Source: Helicobacter valdiviensis
GTDB lineage: Bacteria > Campylobacterota > Campylobacteria > Campylobacterales > Helicobacteraceae
Direction of reading: 5' to 3'
DNA: 64,000 bases
NCBI RefSeq assembly: GCF_003245365.1
Contig: NZ_NBIU01000005.1
Coordinates: forward strand, 44,918 to 108,917
Position 1 is the first letter of the stretch. Every line of letters starts with the position of its first letter. The notes under the pieces were generated by a model that was not told where the DNA came from, ran no database searches, and saw only the letters and a list, made by a program, of their open reading frames with translations. Shown here one piece after another: positions 43,069-52,667 of the stretch. The position numbers were made by a program, and so were the translations under genes.

Positions 43069-44464
43069 TGCTCGATATTAATTTGTATCGTATTTTAGAA
43101 GAAAGAGCTAAAAGCTGTGCTTATGAATATAATTCTGTTAGAAAGTATAACTTAGATATTTTTGAAAAGCATGGGTTTCCAGTTAGAATAAACACACTCC
43201 AAGGGTTATTTTCACTTCAAGATAGTATGCAAGAAAATAGAAAAGAATTTTATTTTAATGATATGTTTTGCGGGGGGGGGGGGGATTTAGCAATATGTAT
43301 AACTCCCTAGTTACTGCTTGTAAAAAGTCTTTAGAATTTCAGAAAGTTTATTTTCAGAATAAACGATATTTTATTCCTTTAGAAATTCTTAGTGCATCAT
43401 GTATTGTGTATTACAGATTAAAAACTATTAAGCCAAATTTTGAAAATATATTTGAAATAGGTCCTGGTAGTAGTGGTATGAGCTATTTTTTATCTCAATA
43501 TAAATTTTTAAAAGATTATAGCTATACAGATGCTTGTGAGAGTTTTTATATGTTACAAAACTTAGTTAATATGTATTGTTTTGGCGGAGAGTTTAAAAAT
43601 TTTGCATTGGAATTTATAGAAGATAACTTTTATGATCCGGAAACTAAAAGCAAAGCTATATTGGCACGACAAAAAAGAGAATTTGTAGAAACTAGACAGA
43701 ATATCAAAGCAAATGCATATCCTTGGTGGAAAGTTAGTCATCTATTGAGCAAGAAAAATCATTTTGATATAGTTCTTTCAAATGCTAATTTGCAGGAATT
43801 CTCAAGTGATTGTTTGCATGATTATTTACTTTTGTCAAAAGAGATTTTAAAAGATGATGGAATTTTATATGCAAACTGCCTTGGACTTGCTTCTAATAAT
43901 ACTCCTGAAAGTTTATTTGATATGATATATGAACTTGGGTTTGCTGTATATTTTTATTATAGTTTTAATAATATTTTTTATACTAATTTAGATAAGTTAG
44001 ATTGTTATAAGAATCAAGCAATAGCCCTTGCTCCAGCATGTGAAAGTGCTAGATTCTTGCTAGAAGATTCTAGCTTTGTGGAAAGATTTAGTGATATTTA
44101 TTTGCTTGATGATTTTAAAAATGGTGAAGTTTGTGGTAGAAAAATAATAAATACAAAAGAGTTAGAGATTTTAGGGATAAAAAATATTGTATTTATAGAT
44201 GATAAACCTAATTTGAGAGAAAAATTTCAGGAAAAGTTTAAAAATTTAAATTTTATTTCTCTGGATTGTAGAAGAGCTATCGTGCCTAGTTTGTGTCTTA
44301 TTAAAGATACACATAAAGAATATGAAAAATATAAAAACAGGCCAATAAATTTTTATAAAATGTCTTGTGGTTTAGATGAAATAGATGATTTATATATTGG
44401 TTGTTCTAATATGGATAGATTTGATATTCTAGCAAGTTTGAAAAATGATATACAAAAGGAGTAA
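43068..44464 (+). CDS. Phase-variable putative sugar methyltransferase (out of frame here)
   Basis: The frame from 43068 stops at 43310 after a G13 tract at codons 69-72. The next frame continues to 44464 with the methyltransferase-like core IFEIGPGSSGMSYFLSQYKF, DIVLSNANLQEFSSDCLHDY and LLSKEILKDDGILYANC. One more G (G14, or G11) gives a 465-aa protein. It resembles putative sugar O-methyltransferases of the GPGSG type. A C-terminal part (LGIKNIVFIDDKPNLREKF) looks like a separate Rossmann-type domain. Currently OFF. Confidence 0.78.
43272..43284 (+). repeat. Poly-G tract, G13 (gene out of frame)
   Basis: It lies early in the gene at 43068; G14 or G11 opens the frame (FCGGGGFSNMY). Confidence 0.95.
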
Positions 44465-44465
44465 A

Positions 44466-45710
44466 ATGTTCTTAATAGTAATACCAACATACAATAGGGC
44501 AAATTTATTGAAGCGATGTTTGAGTAAAATACAAAGCCAAACATTTTGCGACTATCAAGTTTTGATATTAGATGACTGTTCTAATGACAATACAAAAGAA
44601 ATAGCCAATCAGTTCTTAACAGATTATAGATTTAAATATTATAGATTTGAAGTTAATAATGGGCATTCTGATAAAGTTTTAATGAGAGCTATAGAGCTTG
44701 GCTTTTTAGAGAATAAGGAATGGATTATTGTTGTTGCTGATGATGAATATTTTTATACTACAGATCATCTTGCAAAAGTTTTTGATAGTATTAAGAGATT
44801 TGATGATGTGAATTTAGTAGCAGTTGAACAAGGCTATGATTATGGCAATATTGCTCTTGTAGATGATAATAAGCCACAACTTCCTTTATGCTTTACATAT
44901 GATATGTTAAGTATGGAACAAAAGAATGAGCTAAGAAAAACTATTAGAAATATATTTAAGCGAGATTTAATAGTTCAGACAGGTTTTTTTGATTCTGCAA
45001 AGCAAGGGGCTAGTGATGTTGTTTTTGAGGGCGAAGGGGCATATTTAAATATTTATTCTCAAGCTAAAATTGCATTTGTTTCAAATGCTGTTCATGTTTT
45101 TGGTATAGCTCCTAGTGCTAGAAGAAAATATTTGGATTTTTACGCTTGGATAGTATCGGTAGGTATGACAGCTTATCAAGCAGATAAACAAGAAGTATTT
45201 TACGATTTATTAAAAATGCATTATTCTCCAAGTTATCCTATTTTTTTAAATGCTTTTTTTGAGTGGGGAGGTGAAGCATTAGCTCTTGTATTAAAGAATT
45301 TTTATCAGCATGCTGAGTTTATGCGAATTTTAAGACAATTTGCAGAAATTTATAAAAATGCATTTGGGGATAAATTTTTGGAGCTTTATAAGGCTTTTAA
45401 TGAGAAACTGCCAACAGTGGATACTAGGGATTTATTAATTGAAAAGGCAGACAATATTGTTTTGTATCCAGAGAATTCTTGGAGGGAACAGATTGAAAAA
45501 TATCTCAAAAAAAGAGGTAAAAATATTTTATATGTAGCAGATGACTTTAAAAGTGGATATAAGAGGTATGAAGATATTATAAAAGACAAAGATAAAATTG
45601 ATTGTGTATTTATTACGAGTGGTCATCCAAAGATTGTTTATAATCTTTTTGCTAAACTAGAAGAACAAGGAATAAAAGCCACTACGCTGATACTAAAAGA
45701 TGAAAAATAA
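44466..45710 (+). CDS. Glycosyltransferase family 2
   Basis: A 414-aa protein with a GT-A domain: FLIVIPTYNRANLLKRCLSK, QVLILDDCSNDNTKEIA, and WIIVVADDEYF in the position of the DxD metal/donor site. The C-terminal 90 residues (REQIEKYLKKRGKNILYVAD ...) form an extra Rossmann-like segment of unknown role. The start at 44466 is chosen because AAAGGAG lies 5 nt before it; it sits directly after the preceding stop. No G tract. Confidence 0.85.
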   Translation: MFLIVIPTYNRANLLKRCLSKIQSQTFCDYQVLILDDCSNDNTKEIANQFLTDYRFKYYRFEVNNGHSDKVLMRAIELGFLENKEWIIVVADDEYFYTTDHLAKVFDSIKRFDDVNLVAVEQGYDYGNIALVDDNKPQLPLCFTYDMLSMEQKNELRKTIRNIFKRDLIVQTGFFDSAKQGASDVVFEGEGAYLNIYSQAKIAFVSNAVHVFGIAPSARRKYLDFYAWIVSVGMTAYQADKQEVFYDLLKMHYSPSYPIFLNAFFEWGGEALALVLKNFYQHAEFMRILRQFAEIYKNAFGDKFLELYKAFNEKLPTVDTRDLLIEKADNIVLYPENSWREQIEKYLKKRGKNILYVADDFKSGYKRYEDIIKDKDKIDCVFITSGHPKIVYNLFAKLEEQGIKATTLILKDEK

Positions 45711-45739
45711 TATACTTTTGTTTTTGATAGGGAGTTTTT

Positions 45740-46612
45740 ATGGGTTCATTTAGTTTTGGAAGGAATTGGAAAAGATTTATAGAATATGTAGCAAATGATG
45801 AGATAATGCAAAATGCACAAGATTCTTTGAAAAATTTCTTTGGTGATGATTTGGATTTTAGCAATAAGGTGTTTTTGGATATTGGTTGTGGAAGTGGAAT
45901 CTTTTCTATTGCGGCATTGAATTTGGGTTGCAAGAGAGTGATAAGTATAGATGTAGATAGTAACTCAGTAGAAGCAACACAGATGGCAAAAGAGAAATTT
46001 AAGCCCAAAAATTTAGAAAATTGGGAAATTTTCTTAGGGAGTATTTTGGATACTAGCTTAGTTGATAGACTAAAAAAACAATTGGAAAATGAAAATATAA
46101 TTTTATATAGCTGGGGAGTATTACATCATACTGGTAACTTACAATTGGCAATGCAGAATGCAATGGATATTTTAAAATCTGTGCGGGGGGGGGGGACAAA
46201 ATATGCTTATATAGCTCTTTACAATAAGACTGAAGCTAGCTCTTGGTGGCTTAAAAAGAAAAAATATTATAATAAAACAAATATTTTTATGAAAATTATT
46301 TTGGTGTTTTTATATACAGTGTTTTTAACATTTGAAGATATTAGAAAAGGGCGTGGATTGAATATGTATGATAAAGGGAGGGGTATGTATAAGATTACAG
46401 ATGTTATTGATTGGCTTGGAGGAATGCCCTATGAGCCTATATTTAATGATGATGTGATAAATTTTTGGGAAAAGAGTGGATTTTGTTGCATAAAAAACAA
46501 TAAAACAATGTATTATAATCCAATATATCCAAAAGGATATTTTTATAAGCTTTTTGTATATTTAAAGCAAGTTGGTCTTGGTTGTAATGAATTTTTATTT
46601 GTAAAGAAATAA
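45740..46612 (+). CDS. Phase-variable SAM methyltransferase (in frame)
   Basis: A 290-aa class I methyltransferase: FLDIGCGSGIFSIAALNLG (motif I, about residues 48-66), VISIDVDSNSVEAT, LYSWGVLHHTGNLQLAMQNA, then a G11 tract coding Gly-Gly-Gly at the glycine turn before the strand YAYIALYNK. The C-terminal segment (YDKGRGMYKITDVIDWLGG, PYEPIF) is typical of sugar or lipid methyltransferases related to UbiG. AGGGAG precedes the ATG. Confidence 0.85.
   Translation: MGSFSFGRNWKRFIEYVANDEIMQNAQDSLKNFFGDDLDFSNKVFLDIGCGSGIFSIAALNLGCKRVISIDVDSNSVEATQMAKEKFKPKNLENWEIFLGSILDTSLVDRLKKQLENENIILYSWGVLHHTGNLQLAMQNAMDILKSVRGGGTKYAYIALYNKTEASSWWLKKKKYYNKTNIFMKIILVFLYTVFLTFEDIRKGRGLNMYDKGRGMYKITDVIDWLGGMPYEPIFNDDVINFWEKSGFCCIKNNKTMYYNPIYPKGYFYKLFVYLKQVGLGCNEFLFVKK
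46185..46195 (+). repeat. Poly-G tract, G11 (gene in frame)
   Basis: It codes the Arg-Gly-Gly-Gly turn of the methyltransferase fold in the gene at 45740. Confidence 0.95.
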
Positions 46613-46724
46613 TTAATGAGAGTTGAATGTGTATAGTTAGTATAGAAGCTTTTTTAGAGATTAAATATCCAAGTGTGTGTTGGTATTATTTGTGATTTTT
46701 TTAAAATATATTTAAGGAATAGTT

Positions 46725-48009
46725 TTGAATATATATGTATATCCATATGGAACAAGTGGGAAACAGCTAGAATGGCTCATAAAATACACTGATAATATTT
46801 TTATAAAACCAATAGATGATAGTATAGATGCAATATCGCTAGAAACTCTAAAAGATGAAATTTTAAAAAACAATGGGGTGGTATATCTTGCACTTAGTAA
46901 GCTACCAAGTAACTATGAAGAAACAAGAAAAAAGCTGATTAAAAAATTAACAGATAATAATATCCCATATAAAGATGGTGAAATTTTAAATTATGCAAAA
47001 AAAGCAATACAGAAACTAAAACAAGAATGTAAAACCAAAGGTTGGGATAGAATATTCACACTTGTTTTATCAGATTTTGCTAAAGATAAGCATTTTGGAA
47101 ATTTGGCTTTAGAGCTAGAAAAAAGAGGAGAAAAGATTATGTATTTTTGTGCCCAAGAGGGTAGTTTTCTAAGGGCATTAGAACAAAGTGATGAAACTAA
47201 AAATTGTATTTTGTATCTATCATATGAATATTTGTATTTGCTTGATTTTGCAACTGCTATTTGTGTAACTGGCAAGTATGATGTGCATAAAGATTCTAAG
47301 GTTATCTTTATAGGACATGGAATGGTGAATTATGGTGGGTATGATAACGAGTTTGTATTGAAAAATTTTATGTCTAACTATCTTTGTGTTGTTGGAGATG
47401 AGTTTATGCCAGGTGTTTCAATAAGAGATAGTTTTAAAATAATAAAAAGTGGATATTTAGCACATGATAGAGATGTAGAGAGGTTGAATAATATAGAATT
47501 TAGCAAGGATAGCATATTGTTTGCTCCTTATGATTTAGATGAATTAGAGAGTGTAAAGCCATTAATGAAAGAATCATCTACCAAATATAAAGTTATATTA
47601 CGCCATAGATATGAGTGGAAAGAATCTCATTTAGAAGTTCTAGGAAGTATTGCAGATTGCATAGATATAGATATGTCTGTACCCATGGATTATGGTATTT
47701 ATGGAAAAAGTTTTGTTCTTGTGTGTTCTAAGACTACTACTAAAAATTCATTTCCATTAATGGCACTTTCGCCAAGTATAGTGATAAGACCAAGCTGGGA
47801 TTATAAAGATATAAATGAAAATTTAGGAGTTATTCTAGAAGATGCTTCTGCGGGGGGGGGGGGCATTTATGGCTCTAATTGATGAAATTTATAACAATAA
47901 AGACATGTGGAGAGAAAAGATACTTAAATATAGGGATTCTAAAATTTATAATTTTGGATGTGCAAGTGCATATCTAGCAGAGTATTTAAGTAGAGAGTTT
48001 AAAAGTTAA
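46725..48009 (+). CDS. Phase-variable CDP-glycerol transferase-like protein (out of frame at 3' end)
   Basis: Start TTG at 46725 with AAGGA 8 nt upstream. The protein has an N-terminal alpha/beta region and a GT-B-like C-half (IFIGHGMVNYGGYDN, SILFAPYDLDELESVKPLM, KVILRHRYEWKESH, SKTTTKNSFPLMALSPSIVIRPS) resembling CDP-glycerol/poly-glycerophosphate transferases. A G12 tract makes it stop at 47882 (385 aa). G11 would extend it by about 42 residues (ALIDEIYNNKDMWREKI ...) to a stop at 48007-48009 that overlaps the ATG of the next gene. Activity and substrate unknown. Confidence 0.7.
47852..47863 (+). repeat. Poly-G tract, G12 (gene shortened)
   Basis: G11 or G14 restores the reading to the stop overlapping the downstream asnB-type gene. 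Confidence 0.95.
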
Positions 48010-49865
48010 TGTGTAGAATAGTTGGTGGGTTTGAGCTTAAGAGTAATGGACTTTTGGATAGCATAGAATCCATGCGAGATAGTATGGTCGCAGGTGGTAG
48101 AGATGATTGTGGGCTTTTTATCCAAAATGAAGTAGCATTAGCACACAGGAGGCTATCTATAATAGATTTAAGCAATCACGCACACCAGCCATTTGTAAAA
48201 GATAGATATGTGCTTGTTTTTAATGGGGAGATTTATAACTATAAAGAAGTAGCACAAATCTTGCAAAAAGATGGCATAAAATGTGATGTTAGAAGCGATA
48301 CAGAGGTTCTTTTGCAATCTTTTATGCACTTTGGTGTTTCATGTGTGGATTATTTTGATGGAATGTTTGCTTTTGTGGTTTTTGATAGGGTGGAGGAGAA
48401 GCTTTATTTATTCCGTGATAGATTTGGGATAAAACCTCTTTATTATTATTTTGATTCTAATTGCTTTTTGTTTAGTTCAGAGCTCAAGGGATTATTTGCC
48501 TATCCAAGTTTGCAAAAAAATATTAATAAAGTTGCTTTGAGTTATTTTTTAGAGCTTGGATATATTCCTGCCCCCTATAGTATTTTGGAGAACGCTTATA
48601 AGCTAGAAAATGGACATTATCTAGTAGTGGATATAAAACAAGCTAGGCAAAAGAGTATAAAAGATTCTATTTGCAAGATGGAATATTATAATTTGGCTAA
48701 TTTCTATAATTTAGAATATGATTTTGATTTAAAGAAATTTGAAAAGGTTTTAGAAAAAAGCATAGCTTTAAGAATGGTGAGTGATGTCAATGTAGGGGTA
48801 TGTTTAAGTGGTGGAGTAGATTCATCGCTTGTGTGCGCGATTTTAAAACAAGCAGGATATTCTTTTGAGGCATTTTCTATTTCGTTTTTAGAATCTAGCT
48901 TTGATGAGGGCATATATGCTAAGAGTGTTGCAGATATTTTAGGGATAAAAAATCATCAATTTGTATGCTCTATAAATGAAGCAAAAGAGCTAATTTATAA
49001 GTTGCCCTCTATTTATGATGAGCCATTTGGCGATACTTCAGCATTGCCTACTTTACTTTTGGCACAAAAGATTAGACAAACACACAAAGTAGCACTTAGT
49101 GCAGATGGTGGAGATGAGCTAGGTTTTGGCTATGAGCGGTATTTTTGGGCGAATAATCGCTATAAAGAGCATAGCAAGTTTAGGGCATTTGGGTTTTTGC
49201 TCAATATTTTAAGTCCTGAAATTTCTGTTTTATGTTTGCAAAAGCTTGGGATTAATATTGGGGTTGATAAATTTTTAAGAATCAAAAACCAATTAAACGC
49301 TAAGGATTTTTTAGAACACTATTTGGTGGAGATTACTCATTTTAGAAAAGAGGGGCTAGAGGCTAATTGTTTGGTGCCTTTAAATATTGATAAAAGCAAT
49401 ATGTGTGATTTTTTTAAGCAAATGAGTTTTTTTGATATGCAAAATTATCTAAGTGAAGATATTTTAACTAAAACTGATAGAGCTAGCATGAGTGTTGGGC
49501 TAGAGTTTAGAGAGCCACTTTTAGGCAGAGAGTTAGTAGAATTTATGGTTTCTTTAAAAAGTAGTGAGAATTTAATAGTTAAAAATCATAAAATTTTAGG
49601 TGGTAAGAAAATTTTTAAGCAATATTTGGAGAGATTTTTGCCCAAAGAATTGATTTATAGGCAAAAAATGGGATTTGGAGTGCCATTAGAATCTTGGATA
49701 AGGGGTGAGTTATCTTATTTATTAGAAGAGATTGATAGTGGATATTTTAATAAAAATTATATTCAAGCACTTATTTTTGATTTTAAAAACAATAAGAGAG
49801 TGGATTTTGCTAAAATATGGTATTTATATATCTTTAGTGCTTGGAGAAAAGAGTGGAATATTTAA
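48009..49865 (+). CDS. asnB: AsnB-type glutamine-dependent amidotransferase (first of three)
   Basis: A 618-aa class II amidotransferase. The N-terminal Cys 2 nucleophile (MCRIVGGF), AHRRLSIIDLS, FNGEIYNY and RSDTEVLL form the glutaminase; SGGVDSSLVCAIL (about residue 267) is the ATP pyrophosphatase loop; SADGGDELGFGYERY and TKTDRASMSVGLEFREPLL complete the synthetase. In glycan loci AsnB homologues amidate uronic acids or related carboxylates instead of making asparagine; this is an inference from place. The ribosome site is weak, which fits translational coupling to the phase-variable gene before it. Confidence 0.88.
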   Translation: MCRIVGGFELKSNGLLDSIESMRDSMVAGGRDDCGLFIQNEVALAHRRLSIIDLSNHAHQPFVKDRYVLVFNGEIYNYKEVAQILQKDGIKCDVRSDTEVLLQSFMHFGVSCVDYFDGMFAFVVFDRVEEKLYLFRDRFGIKPLYYYFDSNCFLFSSELKGLFAYPSLQKNINKVALSYFLELGYIPAPYSILENAYKLENGHYLVVDIKQARQKSIKDSICKMEYYNLANFYNLEYDFDLKKFEKVLEKSIALRMVSDVNVGVCLSGGVDSSLVCAILKQAGYSFEAFSISFLESSFDEGIYAKSVADILGIKNHQFVCSINEAKELIYKLPSIYDEPFGDTSALPTLLLAQKIRQTHKVALSADGGDELGFGYERYFWANNRYKEHSKFRAFGFLLNILSPEISVLCLQKLGINIGVDKFLRIKNQLNAKDFLEHYLVEITHFRKEGLEANCLVPLNIDKSNMCDFFKQMSFFDMQNYLSEDILTKTDRASMSVGLEFREPLLGRELVEFMVSLKSSENLIVKNHKILGGKKIFKQYLERFLPKELIYRQKMGFGVPLESWIRGELSYLLEEIDSGYFNKNYIQALIFDFKNNKRVDFAKIWYLYIFSAWRKEWNI

Positions 49866-51439
49866 AAAAATACGAGGAAATCAATCTTAAGGATTTTTGC
49901 TATATTTATCCAAATGGGGGTTGTGCAGAAATTTTAGTAAGAATTTTAAAAGATAAATATAATGGTGTGGATTTTATAGGGATTGATGATAGAGAGGAAC
50001 AAAGTAGCTTTAAAAATAATGTAGAAGCAATAAAAGAGAGTCAAAAATATGTTCTATTAATGGGGGGAGATGTGTATGAGGAATGCAAAGAAAGATGTAA
50101 GAGTGCTAAAGTAAATTATATAGATGGAAGAGAATATGTGGCTTTTGTTTTAGCACAAGAGATATTGAAATTATCAGCGGGGGGGGGGGCAGAATTTAGG
50201 CTATTAGAAGATGGCAAAATCTTGCATATTTTAGAAAATCCTTGGATTAGGCATTATTATTTTTTCTATGATCTTTTTGCTTATTATTGTCCTAAAAATG
50301 CACTAGAGGAGCTAAGAGAATGTGTGGTGGATTATTGTAAGGCCACACAAAGGGAAATAGAAAAATGTGGCTATTCTTTTAGGCTTGAAAATGGGATTTT
50401 TTTTGATTTTGCACCGCATATTTTAGAGATTTATTCTAATCTTTTACAAGATATAAAGGTTGGTTGGTATTTTGGGAGCATGGAATATTATAATAAAAAT
50501 AAGGCTCAAATTCCAAAAGGCAATATTTTAATAGCACCTTGGGTAATTGCAGATTATTTTATAAATTATAAGGTGGTTTTAAAACTTTCTGGTGGATTGC
50601 CTCTTTTAAATCCGCAAAAGAGAAAGTTGGTGGGTTTGGGGCATTCTTTAGCAGAAGCCTTTGCACTCGCTCCAAAATCAATCAAGCAAAAAAATATCAA
50701 CCAATATGCTTTTTATTATTTTTTTCCTTTTTCTTATTACTGTTCTATGGATAGGGAGTCTAGCAAAGCTTTTTTGAGTATTTTTAATCAGGTTGGTTTA
50801 GAGGTTGGGCTATGTGAATGTGGTTCGCCAAGACTAGATTATAAAAACTTAGAAAAAATCTCTTATAAAACTTTGGTAGAACAATATTTGTTTATTCCAA
50901 GATTGATGAAAGCAGAAGAGTTAATAGAAGCCATTAGATTTTTACTAAATAAAGGCAAAAAAGTGATGTTTCGTCCCCACCCTGCATTAAAAAACTATAT
51001 AGAATATATGGGAAGTGATAACCCCTATAAAGCCTTAGAAGAGTTTAGGGGACATTCTAATTTTTCTTTTGATTTAAGTGAGAAAATTAGCACGCAGTTA
51101 CTCTTGCAAAGTATTGTGATTAGTGATAATTCTTCTGTAACATATAGCACTCCTTTTAGCGTGTGTAAGCCTATTATTATATATGCAAACCCTAAAAAAG
51201 AGTTTGATTTAAGGGTGAAAAATTTTGGGATTTCTTTTGTAAATGCTAAGCTTCATAGAGTGGCGTTGAATTTAGAGGAATTTAAGCAACAAGCCTTAAA
51301 GTTAGAAGAGGATTTAAAAAACAATGGAGAAGAGATTATAAGGGATTTGAAAGAATATAAAAAGGAGCAGATTTATCATTTGGAAAATTCCGCTAAATAT
51401 TTAGCAAAGTTTTTAGAGGATTTGTTAAAAGCATTTTAA
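49853..51439 (+). CDS. Phase-variable glycan transferase, CDP-glycerol transferase-like (in frame)
   Basis: A 528-aa protein from the GTG at 49853, with GGAG 6 nt upstream; a TTG at 49841 is in the same frame but lacks a ribosome site. The C-terminal half has VMFRPHPALKNYIEY, ISTQLLLQSIVISDNSSVTY and CKPIIIYANPKKEFDLR, as in CDP-glycerol:polyglycerol phosphate transferases and capsule phosphate-sugar transferases. The G11 tract codes Gly residues in an N-terminal linker (LSAGGGAEFRLLEDG). It is a likely paralogue of the split protein at 57891. Confidence 0.72.
   Translation: MEYLKKYEEINLKDFCYIYPNGGCAEILVRILKDKYNGVDFIGIDDREEQSSFKNNVEAIKESQKYVLLMGGDVYEECKERCKSAKVNYIDGREYVAFVLAQEILKLSAGGGAEFRLLEDGKILHILENPWIRHYYFFYDLFAYYCPKNALEELRECVVDYCKATQREIEKCGYSFRLENGIFFDFAPHILEIYSNLLQDIKVGWYFGSMEYYNKNKAQIPKGNILIAPWVIADYFINYKVVLKLSGGLPLLNPQKRKLVGLGHSLAEAFALAPKSIKQKNINQYAFYYFFPFSYYCSMDRESSKAFLSIFNQVGLEVGLCECGSPRLDYKNLEKISYKTLVEQYLFIPRLMKAEELIEAIRFLLNKGKKVMFRPHPALKNYIEYMGSDNPYKALEEFRGHSNFSFDLSEKISTQLLLQSIVISDNSSVTYSTPFSVCKPIIIYANPKKEFDLRVKNFGISFVNAKLHRVALNLEEFKQQALKLEEDLKNNGEEIIRDLKEYKKEQIYHLENSAKYLAKFLEDLLKAF
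50179..50189 (+). repeat. Poly-G tract, G11 (gene in frame)
   Basis: Within codons for Ala-Gly-Gly-Gly-Ala in the gene at 49853. Confidence 0.95.
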
Positions 51440-51452
51440 AGGTGTTTTTAAG

Positions 51453-51458
51453 TATAAT
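51453..51458 (+). promoter_or_regulatory. Second internal -10 in the glycan locus
   Basis: TATAAT lies 24 nt before the ATG at 51482, in the 42-bp gap after the preceding gene. A small AT inverted repeat (CTTAAAAATTTAAG) follows it. Confidence 0.5.
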
Positions 51459-51481
51459 CTCTTAAAAATTTAAGAGAAGTT

Positions 51482-52591
51482 ATGAAAATTGTATTTATCA
51501 TAGATGTAATGCGTCAAGGTGGTGGAGCACAAAAGGTGCTATCAATCATGCTGCCGCATTTAAAAGAACAAATAGAATTAATTGTCTTAAAAAAGACAGA
51601 AAATCTACTTGAGATTAATGGGATAAAAACACATTATATTCTAGATAGAGAAGATAAAGCGCTTTTGCCAAATAGCTTTTTTATCTTAGATAAAATCACA
51701 CAAATTGCAAAAGATTCTACACTTTTGGTGTCTTTTATGGATTTTATTACGGGGTATTACACTGCGCTTTCTGCAAAGATTTTAAGAGTGCCTTATTATT
51801 GCTTTGTCAGGTGTGAGCCTAGCTTTGTGGAAAATTCATTTGCAGAATCTAAAATCAATCATGAACTTTATTCGTTGGTGCTTCAAGGAGCAAGTAAGGT
51901 TGTGTGTAATTCTAAGAGCTCTTTAAAAGATGTAATAGAAAATTTTGGTATAAACAAAGAAAGGGTAGAGCTTTTATACAATCCAATAGATACGCAAAAT
52001 ATAGATATGTTGAAAAATGAAGAATTGGGATTTGCCAAAAAAGAGGGTGAGATTGTTTGTGTTTCTGTTGGTAGGCTACATGCACAAAAAAATTATAAGA
52101 CATTGTTGAAAGCTTTTAAGCTTTTGCAAGATGAGGATACTCGTTTTCATCTTTATATACTGGGGGAGGGAGAACAAAGAGGTGAGATAGAGGATTATAT
52201 TTGCAAAAACAATCTAAAAAACATAACTCTTTGTGGCTTTCAAAAAAACATTTATGTTTTTTTGAAAAATGCCGATATTTTCATTCATGGTTCATTGTAT
52301 GAAGGCTTTCCTAATGTGGTTTTAGAGGCTGCATATCTAAAAAAGCCTTTGGTTTTGTCTGATATTGCTACACATACAGAGCTTTTTAGCAATCAGGAAG
52401 CAATGTTTTTTAATCCTGCTAATTCTTTAGAGTTAGTGGGATTATTAAAAACATTGAGCGAATGTTGGGTGCAAGAAGAGTTTGGAACAAAGGCTTTTTG
52501 TGTGATAGAGAAATATTTGAAAACTTCTTTTTTTCAAAAGCTGTGTGAGATTTTTGGCACATTAGGAAAGCCTTCATACAATGAACCATGA
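51482..52591 (+). CDS. Glycosyltransferase family 4 (GT1-type)
   Basis: A 369-aa retaining GT-B enzyme: acceptor-side VMRQGGGAQKVLSIML, donor side CVSVGRLHAQKNYKTLLKAF, LYILGEGEQRGEIE, ADIFIHGSLYEGFPNVVLEA and the E-x7-E region. The last ~12 residues (FGTLGKPSYNEP) are coded by a 43-bp inverted copy of the gene's own 52276-52318 segment. The natural C-terminus has therefore been replaced or extended by a rearrangement. No G tract. It has its own promoter candidate. Confidence 0.86.
   Translation: MKIVFIIDVMRQGGGAQKVLSIMLPHLKEQIELIVLKKTENLLEINGIKTHYILDREDKALLPNSFFILDKITQIAKDSTLLVSFMDFITGYYTALSAKILRVPYYCFVRCEPSFVENSFAESKINHELYSLVLQGASKVVCNSKSSLKDVIENFGINKERVELLYNPIDTQNIDMLKNEELGFAKKEGEIVCVSVGRLHAQKNYKTLLKAFKLLQDEDTRFHLYILGEGEQRGEIEDYICKNNLKNITLCGFQKNIYVFLKNADIFIHGSLYEGFPNVVLEAAYLKKPLVLSDIATHTELFSNQEAMFFNPANSLELVGLLKTLSECWVQEEFGTKAFCVIEKYLKTSFFQKLCEIFGTLGKPSYNEP
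52276..52318 (+). repeat. Inverted repeat, copy A (inside the GT4 gene)
   Basis: This 43-bp segment codes the conserved IFIHGSLYEGFPNV donor-site motif. Its exact reverse complement occurs at 52558-52600. Confidence 0.9.
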
Positions 52592-52600
52592 ATGAAAATA
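52558..52600 (-). repeat. Inverted repeat, copy B (gene 3' end)
   Basis: An exact 43-bp reverse complement of 52276-52318. It supplies the last codons and stop of the GT4 gene. Confidence 0.9.
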
Positions 52601-52607
52601 AAACCAA

Positions 52608-52652
52608 ATTAGGAAAGCCTTCAGACAAGGAATTATGCAATGAAAATATCGG
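52608..52652 (-). repeat. Inverted GT4 gene fragment, diverged copy C
   Basis: Read on the minus strand, this is a diverged relative of copy A. It codes HNSLSEGFPN, a version of the GT4 motif not present in the neighbouring gene, so it derives from another glycosyltransferase gene. Confidence 0.75.
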
Positions 52653-52667
52653 AAAATATGGGTTAAA

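Noticed and set aside
46613..46724. Short frame beginning MCIVS as a remnant asnB start
   Set aside because: Only the first few residues resemble an amidotransferase; the match could be chance.
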